Assembly: GCF_016863655.1 (NCBI RefSeq) | Contig: NZ_BOPH01000024.1 | Span: forward strand, 62,001-126,000 | DNA from: Virgisporangium ochraceum | Lineage (GTDB): Bacteria; Actinomycetota; Actinomycetes; Mycobacteriales; Micromonosporaceae | Reading direction: 5' to 3' | DNA length: 64,000 nt | In this document: one piece after another, positions 25,159 to 32,042 of the stretch | Layout of the letters: each line of letters opens with the position of its first letter | Position numbering within the stretch: position 1 is the first letter of the stretch | Notes under the pieces: model-generated | Told to the model about the DNA's origin: nothing | Seen by the model: only the letters and a program-made list of their open reading frames with translations | The model's database searches: none | Program-made: the position numbers and the translations under genes

Positions 25159-26238
25159 TCAGGCCGGTGGAAGATTCACCAGGTTCGCCAGGGTGGACCG
25201 GTGCCGGTCCGGTGTGCCGAGCGCGATAGCGCTGCTCTTGGCCCGCTTCAGGTACAGGTGGGCGGCGTGCTCCCAGGTGAACCCGATCCCGCCGTGCAGC
25301 TGCACGCACTCCTCGGCCGCGAGCACCGCGGTCTCGGAGCAGTACGACTGCGCCAGGGCGGCGGCGATCCGCGCGTCGTCGGTGCCGATGCTCGCGGCCG
25401 CGTAGCGGGCGACGGCGCGGGCCTGCGCCACGCGCGTCCACAGGTCGGCCAGGCGGTGCTTGAGCGCCTGGAACGAGCCGACCTGGCGACCGAACTGGTA
25501 GCGGTTCTTCAGGTAGTCGACGGTGGTGTCCAGGCACCACTGCGCGAGCCCCACCTGCTCCGAGGCGAGCAGCGCGGCACCCGTGGTCAGCGCGACCTCC
25601 ACCGCGCCCTCCCCGTGGGCAACCGCTTTCCCCGACGCTCCCGAGAACGCGATGTCACACACCTGCCGGGTCATGTCCAAAGAGGACAGTGGAGTCCGGC
25701 TGACGCCGTCGGCGGCGGCGTCGACCGCGTAGAGACCCTCGGTGGTGGGAACCAGCAGCACGTCGACGGTCACCGCGTCGGCCACGGAGGTCACCGTGCC
25801 CGACAGGGCACCGTCCACCACCGACACCGTCGGGGAAAGCGTTGTCCCGAAAGCGGTGGAGAACGGAAGGGCCAGCGCCGCCGACCTCTCCCCCGACGCC
25901 AGCCTGCCGAGCAGCTCGGTCTCACCCGCCGACAGGAGCGCGGCCGTGGCGAGGACGGCGCTTCCCAGGTACGGCACCGGCGCGACGGCCGCGCCGAGCT
26001 CCTCGAGCACCACGGCCACCTGGCGCCACGACGCACCCGCACCGCCCAGGTCCTCCGGAACCGCCAGGCCCGCCAGTCCCATCTCGCCGGCCAGCGTCGC
26101 CCACAGCTTGGTGTCGTACGGCTCCGGGCCCTCCACGCGCGCCAGCACCGCCGACCACGGGCTGCGCGCGGCCAGCAGGCCGCGGACGGAGGAGCGCAGC
26201 TCCTCGTCGACCTCGTCGTAGAGCAGGTCCGTGTTCAT
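25159..26238 (-). CDS. Acyl-CoA dehydrogenase, probably non-catalytic partner subunit
   Basis: A 359-residue acyl-CoA dehydrogenase-fold protein. It keeps the N-terminal helical domain and the C-terminal region EECVQLHGGIGFTWEHAAHLYLKRAK. The middle region (ALPFSTAFGTTLSPTVSVVDGALSG) has lost the usual TEP-x-GSD signature, and no YEGT motif is present at the C-terminus. In mycobacteria such short FadEs pair with an adjacent FadE to form alpha2beta2 heterotetramers that act on steroid or bulky acyl-CoAs. It overlaps the next FadE by four bases. Palindrome-like sites lie near 25617 and 25832. Confidence 0.88.
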   Translation of the reverse strand: MNTDLLYDEVDEELRSSVRGLLAARSPWSAVLARVEGPEPYDTKLWATLAGEMGLAGLAVPEDLGGAGASWRQVAVVLEELGAAVAPVPYLGSAVLATAALLSAGETELLGRLASGERSAALALPFSTAFGTTLSPTVSVVDGALSGTVTSVADAVTVDVLLVPTTEGLYAVDAAADGVSRTPLSSLDMTRQVCDIAFSGASGKAVAHGEGAVEVALTTGAALLASEQVGLAQWCLDTTVDYLKNRYQFGRQVGSFQALKHRLADLWTRVAQARAVARYAAASIGTDDARIAAALAQSYCSETAVLAAEECVQLHGGIGFTWEHAAHLYLKRAKSSAIALGTPDRHRSTLANLVNLPPA

Positions 26239-27434
26239 CGGGGCAGGTCCTTCCAGGGGATGTCCTTGTCGGACCGCGGTTCGCTGGGCAGGCCGAGCAC
26301 CCGCTCGGAGATGATGTTGCGCAGGATCTCGGACGTGCCGCCCTCGATGGAGTTGCCCTTCGCCCGCAGGTACCGGTACCCGGCGGACCGTTCGAAGAAT
26401 GGCGTCTCCCGGCCCCGTCCGCCGTTCCAGGCGTCGTGGCGCAGCACCTCCTCGCCGCGCACCTCCATCTCCAGCCCCGAGACGCGCTGCATCAGCGTGG
26501 CGAAGGTGAGCTTGACGGCCGAGCCCTCGGGTCCGATCTCGCCGGCGGCCAGCTGCTGCCGCAGCCGGGTCGCGGTGAGCCGGGCCGCCTCCGAGTCGAC
26601 CCACAGCTTCATCAGCTCGCTGTGGGCCCCGGGCGTGCGCACCTCGGGCCGCTCGCGCCACACCGCGGCGAGCGCGCCGATCGCGCCGCCCTCACGCGGG
26701 ATCGGTCCGCCGCCGATCGACACCCGCTCGTTCATCAGCGTGCTCCGGGCCACGGCCCAGCCCTCGCCCACGGCGCCGAGGCGCATCGAGTCGGGGATCC
26801 GCACGTCGGTGAGGAACACCTCGTTGAACTCGGCCTCGCCGGTGAGCTGCCGCAGCGGCCGCACCTCCACGCCGGGCGAGGTCATGTCGAGGATGAAGTA
26901 GGTCATGCCCTCGTGCTTGGGCAGCGACGGGTCGTGCCTGGTCACCAGGATCGCGAACCGCGCCAGGTGGGCGAGCGACGTCCAGACCTTCTGCCCGTCG
27001 ACGATCCAGTCGTCTCCGTCGCGCACCGCGCGGGTGCCGAGGCTGGCGAGGTCGCTGCCGGCACCGGGCTCGCTGAAGAGCTGGCACCACACCTCCTCAC
27101 CGGTCCACAGTGGACGGAGGTAGCGGCTCTTCTGCTCCTCGGTGCCGTGCCGCAGGATCGTCGGCGCGGCCATGCCCAGGCCGATCGGGTTCGTCGCGGG
27201 GCTGGGTGTCGGCGCGCCGGCCGCGGCGAACTCCGCGTCGACCACCGCCTGCATCGCCCGCGGGGCGCCGAGACCACCGTGCCCCGGCGGGTAGTGCACC
27301 CAGGCCAGGCCGGCGTCGAAGGCCGCGCGCAGGAACGCCAGCCTCGCTTCCGGATCGGTGGCCGCGGCGGGGTCGTGCCCCGCCAGGAACGTGGCGACCC
27401 GCTCTCGCAGGTCGGCCTCTGTCACCGCTGTCAC
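26235..27434 (-). CDS. Acyl-CoA dehydrogenase (FadE, partner of downstream FadE)
   Basis: A 399-residue enzyme with LFSEPGAGSDLASLGTRAVRDGDDWIVDGQKVWTSLA, the substrate and FAD region, and AKGNSIEGGTSEILRNIISERVLGLP, the typical C-terminal end. The GTG at 27434 has GGGGG five bases upstream. A second GTG three codons later is also possible. Adjacent, overlapping FadE pairs usually encode one heteromeric enzyme. The substrate may be a branched or polycyclic acyl-CoA. Confidence 0.9.
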   Translation of the reverse strand: MTAVTEADLRERVATFLAGHDPAAATDPEARLAFLRAAFDAGLAWVHYPPGHGGLGAPRAMQAVVDAEFAAAGAPTPSPATNPIGLGMAAPTILRHGTEEQKSRYLRPLWTGEEVWCQLFSEPGAGSDLASLGTRAVRDGDDWIVDGQKVWTSLAHLARFAILVTRHDPSLPKHEGMTYFILDMTSPGVEVRPLRQLTGEAEFNEVFLTDVRIPDSMRLGAVGEGWAVARSTLMNERVSIGGGPIPREGGAIGALAAVWRERPEVRTPGAHSELMKLWVDSEAARLTATRLRQQLAAGEIGPEGSAVKLTFATLMQRVSGLEMEVRGEEVLRHDAWNGGRGRETPFFERSAGYRYLRAKGNSIEGGTSEILRNIISERVLGLPSEPRSDKDIPWKDLPR

Positions 27435-27629
27435 CGCGGCCCCCAATCTTTCTACACGGTGAGTGCAATATATGCCCCCACCCGCCCGGATGGAAGCCCG
27501 CCGGGGTGGCACGAAGCCGGGAGCACCCGGCTCCGAACTCCTTCTACTGTTCATTTCAACGCCGCAACGAGCAATACGAAGCAAGCGGAACACCAAGCGG
27601 AACAGAACATAATTCGGAGGAAGATACAG

Positions 27630-28142
27630 ATGAGCGAGTACACCGAGCCGACCGGCGAAGACTACGGCCACGACGACAACTACGCCCCGGAGCCGACGCA
27701 CGACGAGCACGTCATCGTCGCCCAGTTCACCGACGGTTCGCAGATCGGCGTCGCCGACTACGACCACGACGGCTACGCCGACATCCTGGCCACCGACGCC
27801 GACGGCGACGGCCGCCCGGAGAACGTGTACACCGACGAGTACGGCGGCCCGGCGCTCGACACCCACTACGTCGACGCGAACGAGGACGGCAACCCGGAGA
27901 AGGTCTTCGCCGACCGCAACGAGGACGGCTACGTCGACGCCGCGGCGGCCGACACCGACCACGACGGTGCGCTCGACCTGGCCGTGTTCGACAACAACTT
28001 CGACGGCCACGTCGACCAGGTCCAGGTGGACCCGGACGAGGACGGCAACATCGACAAGACCGTCACCGACACCGACTTCGACGGCGTCTTCGACACGGTG
28101 CACTACGGCGACCACGACACCAACCCGTACGCCCGCGCCTGA
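27630..28142 (+). CDS. Acidic protein of nine 13-residue DxDxDG repeats
   Basis: A 170-residue protein with no signal peptide. From residue 43 it is built of 13-residue units beginning at 43, 56, 69, 82, 95, 108, 121, 134 and 147. Eight carry DxDxDGxxD or DxNxDGxxD; the unit at 69 is degenerate (DEYGGPALD). Such loops bind calcium in EF-hand-like, dockerin and thrombospondin type 3 repeats. The strict 13-residue period resembles thrombospondin type 3 without cysteines. GGAGG precedes the ATG by ten bases. Monocistronic, followed by two hairpins. Function unknown. Confidence 0.85.
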   Translation: MSEYTEPTGEDYGHDDNYAPEPTHDEHVIVAQFTDGSQIGVADYDHDGYADILATDADGDGRPENVYTDEYGGPALDTHYVDANEDGNPEKVFADRNEDGYVDAAAADTDHDGALDLAVFDNNFDGHVDQVQVDPDEDGNIDKTVTDTDFDGVFDTVHYGDHDTNPYARA

Positions 28143-28170
28143 CAAGCCACACCGCACCACCCATGATCTG

Positions 28171-28204
28171 GTGGCCGGCCTCTTCCCCCGTGGAGGCCGG
28201 CCAC
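28171..28204 (+). terminator. Stem-loop after the DxDxDG repeat gene
   Basis: A perfect 12-bp stem GTGGCCGGCCTC/GAGGCCGGCCAC with a ten-base loop, 28 bp after the stop codon. It is the first of two consecutive hairpins built from the same GGCCGGCC core. Confidence 0.8.
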
Positions 28205-28215
28205 CGGCGTCCTCG

Positions 28216-28260
28216 GCGGCCGGCCTTCCCCTGGTGGGAGGCCGGCCGCGTTTTCGTTTC
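28216..28260 (+). terminator. Rho-independent terminator with T-rich tail
   Basis: An 11-bp stem (28216-28226 with 28239-28249) followed by GTTTTCGTTTC. This second hairpin has the T-rich tail of a classical intrinsic terminator, unusual among the GC-only hairpins in this window. The stem shares GGCCGGCC with the preceding hairpin, so alternative pairings between the two are possible. Confidence 0.85.
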
Positions 28261-28416
28261 CGCGTCCGGGGAACAGACCCATCAGGGAACGGCGTTTCGA
28301 GACGGTGTTCAGGGCGACCCGGGCCCATACTCTTGCCGCGCGGCAAATAACATGTCCCGACGGGCGGCCGAGGGGCCGGTGACACGGGAATCGGGGTGGA
28401 TGGACAGGTGGTGGGA

Positions 28417-29019
28417 TCAGGCCACGTCGTGACCGGCGGCAGGCCCCGTGGTGGCGGTGCCGGCGTCGCCGTCCGCGTCGGCGACCCCGTCGAGGCGCTC
28501 GGCCGCGCGCTGGAACTCGCGCAGGCCCACCAGCAGCGCCCGCTGCCCGTCGGGAGGCATGGTGGCGAGCACCGTGGCCAGCTCGGCCACCCGGGTCTCG
28601 CGCAGCTGGTCGACCAGCCGTTGGCCCTCGGCGCTGACCCGCAGCTCGACCTCGCGCCGGTCGATTATTCCCGTGCGACGGGTCACCAGGCCGGCCGCCA
28701 CGAGCCGGTCGCACAGCCGGCTCGCCGACGACGGGATCGCGCCGAGCTCCTCGGCCAGCTGGTTGAGGTTGGTCGGCGCCTGGCGGCTGATGATGAGCAG
28801 CGCCCGCAGCTGCGACACCGACACGCGGGGAAGGATCTCCTCCTCGGCCCGGCCGAGGGTGATCACGAGGGCCCGCGTGGCAGCCTCGACCGCCGCGGCG
28901 ACCGCGGCCGGGTCACCCACGTCGACGTCGGGGATGTCGGGCAGCGCTCCTCCTCCCCGGCGTCGGCCGGCCGACCAGCCCCGCAACGGAACTGGTGGGT
29001 GGTTCGTACTGTGCCCCAT
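28417..29019 (-). CDS. MarR-family transcriptional regulator
   Basis: A 200-residue winged-helix regulator. The DNA-binding core is SVSQLRALLIISRQAPTNLNQLAEELGAIPSSASRLCDRLVAAGLVTRRTGIIDRREVELRVSAEGQRLV. A Gly/Arg-rich N-terminus of about 40 residues and a Gly/Ala/Asp-rich C-terminus flank it. The ATG at 29019 was chosen, and an open extension further upstream is low complexity. It is divergent from the SpoIIE-like gene, which may be its target. Confidence 0.9.
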   Translation of the reverse strand: MGHSTNHPPVPLRGWSAGRRRGGGALPDIPDVDVGDPAAVAAAVEAATRALVITLGRAEEEILPRVSVSQLRALLIISRQAPTNLNQLAEELGAIPSSASRLCDRLVAAGLVTRRTGIIDRREVELRVSAEGQRLVDQLRETRVAELATVLATMPPDGQRALLVGLREFQRAAERLDGVADADGDAGTATTGPAAGHDVA

Positions 29020-29075
29020 TATCGCCCGATCCCTCACCGCCCGCAGATGAGCCTTGCCGCCCGGGGAGGATGCCG

Positions 29076-30230
29076 GTGAATCAGCCCGCCCGATACCTCC
29101 TGGTCCAACGTGCCATGTTCGAGGCGCCGGCGCACGCACTGATCGACGCCCTCGTGGCCGCGTTGCGTGAGCACTACGGCGTTCTGGCCGCCGATCTGCT
29201 GCTCGCCGACTACGAGTTGAACACGTTGTGCCCCGTCATCGGTGCCGCGGATCCGGTTCCTGTCACCGGAAGTCCGGCCGGTCAGGTGTTCGTCAGCCGG
29301 CGGGCGATCGTCACCGAAGGGCCGGAGGGCGTCCGGTTGCTGTTGCCGTCGGCCGCGCGCGGCGACGCGGTGGGCGTCCTCGTACTCGATCTCGCGCGAC
29401 CGCCGGAGCCGGCGACGCTGGACGAGCTGCTCCTGCTCGCGACCGCTCTGGCACATGACATCCGGGCCGCCGACAGCGTGACCGACCGGTACCGCGACGC
29501 CCGCCGCCGGGCGGCGTTGACCGTCGCCGCCGAGATGCAGTGGCAGCTGCTGCCCGGACGGTCGGTGAGCAAGCCCGAGTTCGAGGTCGCCGGCCAGCTG
29601 GAGCCGGCCTACTCGGTGTGCGGGGACAACTTCGACTGGGCGGTCGAGAACGACCACTTCGTGCTGACGGTCACCAACGGCCAGGGCACCGGCATCGAGG
29701 CGTCGCTGCTCACCGTGCTCGCGGTCACCGCGATGCGGAACGCGCGGATGGCGAGCCCGCGCCTCGCCGACCACGCCGCACTCGCCGACCAGGCGGTCTA
29801 CGCCCAGCACGCGGGCAGCCGGCACCTGTCGTCGCTGCTGCTGCGCTTCGACCTCGCGACCGGCATGGTCGCGGCGGTCGACGCCGGCTCGCCGATGGTG
29901 CTGCGGCTGCGCGGCGAGGACCTCCAGCAGGTGAAGCTGGAGGCACAGCTCCCGCTGGGCATGTTCGAGTCGACGGTGTACGTCGAGCAGTCGTTCCGGG
30001 CCGAGCCGGGTGACCGGCTGATCATCCTCAGCGACGGGGTCCACGAGGCGCCCTACGCCAGCCAGCGCTACAGCGAGCACGGCCGGCTGCGGCAGACGCT
30101 CGTGGGCACCCGCCGGCTGCCGCCGGCCGAGGCCGTGCGGGCGGTGCTGGCCGACCACAACGTGTTCCGGCAGGGCGTCCCGCTCGACGACGACGCGGCC
30201 ATCGTCGTGGTGGACTGGGCCGGCAGGTGA
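29076..30230 (+). CDS. SpoIIE-like PP2C phosphatase with a substituted metal residue
   Basis: A 384-residue protein. An N-terminal GAF-like sensor (about residues 1-130) is followed by a PP2C/SpoIIE domain. Metal-binding Asp residues are seen in GDNFD (183-187) and LSDGVHEA. The DDAAIVVV end is present. The usual D-x-x-G-H-G motif reads VTNGQGTG with Asn201 in place of Asp, which may weaken or alter catalysis. GTG at 29076 is favoured because GGAGG lies six bases upstream. The STAS gene overlaps its stop, implying one regulatory module. Confidence 0.87.
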   Translation: MNQPARYLLVQRAMFEAPAHALIDALVAALREHYGVLAADLLLADYELNTLCPVIGAADPVPVTGSPAGQVFVSRRAIVTEGPEGVRLLLPSAARGDAVGVLVLDLARPPEPATLDELLLLATALAHDIRAADSVTDRYRDARRRAALTVAAEMQWQLLPGRSVSKPEFEVAGQLEPAYSVCGDNFDWAVENDHFVLTVTNGQGTGIEASLLTVLAVTAMRNARMASPRLADHAALADQAVYAQHAGSRHLSSLLLRFDLATGMVAAVDAGSPMVLRLRGEDLQQVKLEAQLPLGMFESTVYVEQSFRAEPGDRLIILSDGVHEAPYASQRYSEHGRLRQTLVGTRRLPPAEAVRAVLADHNVFRQGVPLDDDAAIVVVDWAGR

Positions 30231-30511
30231 ACCTGTCCATCACCGCCGGGGTCGTCGACGGCGTGTGCGTCGTCCGGGTCACCGGCGACGTCGACTTCGC
30301 GACGGCGGGCCAGCTCCGCGACGCGCTCCTGGCGAGCGCCGCCGGCGGGCATCCGGTGGTGGTGGACCTCTCGGGCGTCACGTTCCTCGATGCCGCCGGG
30401 CTGAGCGCGCTGGTCGCCGGCCGCAAGGCCACCGGCGGCCGGCTGAGCGTCGTCGGCGCGACCGGCGTCGCGCACCGGATCCTGATCCTCACCGGGCTGT
30501 TCAGCCCATAG
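30227..30511 (+). CDS. STAS-domain protein (anti-sigma factor antagonist-like) without phospho-Ser
   Basis: A 94-residue single STAS domain that starts by overlapping the phosphatase stop (GTGA). The region around the phosphorylation site reads VTFLDAAGLSAL (D55-A56-A57-G58). SpoIIAA has D-S-S-G with the Ser before Gly phosphorylated. Both serines are Ala here, so the protein should not be switched by phosphorylation at the usual site. It may act as a constitutive antagonist or bind a different partner. Confidence 0.9.
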   Translation: MNLSITAGVVDGVCVVRVTGDVDFATAGQLRDALLASAAGGHPVVVDLSGVTFLDAAGLSALVAGRKATGGRLSVVGATGVAHRILILTGLFSP

Positions 30512-30514
30512 GCT
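30509..30514 (+). promoter_or_regulatory. -10 box TAGGCT, leaderless pobA
   Basis: TAGGCT is seven bases before the ATG at 30522 and overlaps the STAS gene stop region. It permits separate, leaderless transcription of the hydroxylase. No Shine-Dalgarno sequence precedes the ATG. Confidence 0.55.
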
Positions 30515-30521
30515 GGCACCC

Positions 30522-31700
30522 ATGCGCACCCAGGTCGGAATCATCGGTGCCGGTCCCGCCGGTCTCATGCTCGCCCATCTCCTGCACCGGGCCGGTATCG
30601 AGTCGGTGGTGCTGGAGAACCGCAGCCGCGACTACGTCGAGAAGCGCGTGCGCGCCGGCGTGCTCGAACATCCGACCGTGGAACTGCTGCGCGAGACCGG
30701 CCTGGCCGAGCGGCTCGACGCGCAGGGCCTGCCGCACCACGGGTTCGCGCTGCGCTTCGACGGGGTCGACCATCGGGTCGCGCTCACCGAGCTCACCGGC
30801 CGGGAAATCACCGTCTACGGCCAGCAGGAGGTGGTCAAGGACCTGATCGCGGCCCGGCTCGCCGCCGGGCTCGCGCTCGAGTTCGAGGTGACCGGCGTGA
30901 GCGTGCACGATCTCGACAGCGACCGGCCGCGCATCGCCTACACCGACTCCTCCGGTGCCGCGCGGACGCTCGAGTGCGACATCATCGCCGGCTGCGACGG
31001 TTTCCACGGCATCTGCCGGCCCGCGGTCGCCGACGCGCTGACGGTCTTCGAGCGCGTCTACCCGTTCGCGTGGCTGGGGGTGCTGGCGCAGACGCCGCCG
31101 TCGCACGAGGAGCTCATCTACTGCTACCACGACCGCGGGTTCGCGCTGCACAGCATGCGCTCCCCCGAGGTCACCCGCCTCTACCTGCAGGTGCCGCCCG
31201 ACGAGCCGATCGAGCGGTGGCCCGACGACCGGATCTGGGAGGAACTCGGCACCCGCCTGGCGGCCGACGGCTTCACGCTCACCAGCGGCCCGATCATGGA
31301 GAAGGGCGTCACCCCGATGCGCAGCTTCGTCGCCGAGCCGATGCGCCACGGCCGGCTGTTCCTCGCCGGAGACGCCGCGCACATCGTCCCGCCGACCGGT
31401 GCCAAGGGCATGAACCTGGCCATCGCCGATGTCCGGGTGCTCGCGGCCGGCGCGGCCGCGTACTTCTCGACGGGACGCACGGAGCTGCTCGACGCGTACA
31501 GCGACACCTGCCTGCGCCGGGTCTGGCGGGCCGAGCACTTCTCCTGGTGGATGACCTCGATGCTGCACCGCGACCCGGCCGGCGACCCGTTCGACCAGCG
31601 GCTCCAGCTCTCGCAGCTGCGGTACACGGCCGCGTCGCGGGCGGCGCTCACCAGTCTGGCCGAGAACTACGTGGGACTACCGTTCGACGCACCTTCCTAG
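30522..31700 (+). CDS. pobA: 4-hydroxybenzoate 3-monooxygenase
   Basis: FAD-dependent aromatic hydroxylase converting 4-hydroxybenzoate to protocatechuate, 392 residues (usual about 390-395). The dinucleotide motif GAGPAG is at 9-14. VLENRSRDYVEKRVRAGVLEH is the PobA-type region after the first strand. CDIIAGCDGFHG and GRLFLAGDAAHIVPPTGAKGMNLAIADV are the DG and GD motifs. No protocatechuate dioxygenase or pca gene is in the window, so downstream steps must lie elsewhere. The 3' end overlaps the convergent YjbR-like gene by 53 bp. Confidence 0.93.
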   Translation: MRTQVGIIGAGPAGLMLAHLLHRAGIESVVLENRSRDYVEKRVRAGVLEHPTVELLRETGLAERLDAQGLPHHGFALRFDGVDHRVALTELTGREITVYGQQEVVKDLIAARLAAGLALEFEVTGVSVHDLDSDRPRIAYTDSSGAARTLECDIIAGCDGFHGICRPAVADALTVFERVYPFAWLGVLAQTPPSHEELIYCYHDRGFALHSMRSPEVTRLYLQVPPDEPIERWPDDRIWEELGTRLAADGFTLTSGPIMEKGVTPMRSFVAEPMRHGRLFLAGDAAHIVPPTGAKGMNLAIADVRVLAAGAAAYFSTGRTELLDAYSDTCLRRVWRAEHFSWWMTSMLHRDPAGDPFDQRLQLSQLRYTAASRAALTSLAENYVGLPFDAPS

Positions 31701-32007
31701 GTACGCACATCGCCCACGCGTCCAGGAGAAGCTCCTCCATCTCGTCGGGCTCGATCTCCGCGGGCCAGCAGCAGACCCACCGGAACCTCATGTCCGACGG
31801 GCCCGGCAGGAAGAACTTGTGCGGCTCCGCCTCGACGAGGGCCTGGCGCTCCTCCTTGGGGAACCCGAAGCCGAGGGTGGTCTCGTCGCGGGAGTAGGCC
31901 GCGTACACGATCGGGCCGACGCGGAACTTCAGCCGGTCCCGGATGATCTTCACGTCGGTGCGCGGCAGTGCGCCGCAGAAGGCCTTGACGAACTCCACGG
32001 TGACCAC
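31648..32007 (-). CDS. MmcQ/YjbR-like protein
   Basis: A 119-residue cytoplasmic protein with the YjbR-like pattern: an N-terminal helix, KFRVGPIVYAAYSRDETTLGFGFPKEERQALVEAEPHKFFLP, and a C-terminal WVCCWPAEIEPDEMEELLLDAWAMC. The family adopts a CyaY-like fold and its biochemical role is not known. It begins 36 bp after the HelD-like gene on the same strand and may be co-transcribed. Its last 17 codons overlap pobA on the other strand. Confidence 0.85.
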   Translation of the reverse strand: MVTVEFVKAFCGALPRTDVKIIRDRLKFRVGPIVYAAYSRDETTLGFGFPKEERQALVEAEPHKFFLPGPSDMRFRWVCCWPAEIEPDEMEELLLDAWAMCVPRKVRRTVVPRSSRPDW

Positions 32008-32042
32008 GGGGGCATTCTCCCGTGGTCACCGTGTGCGTCCAC

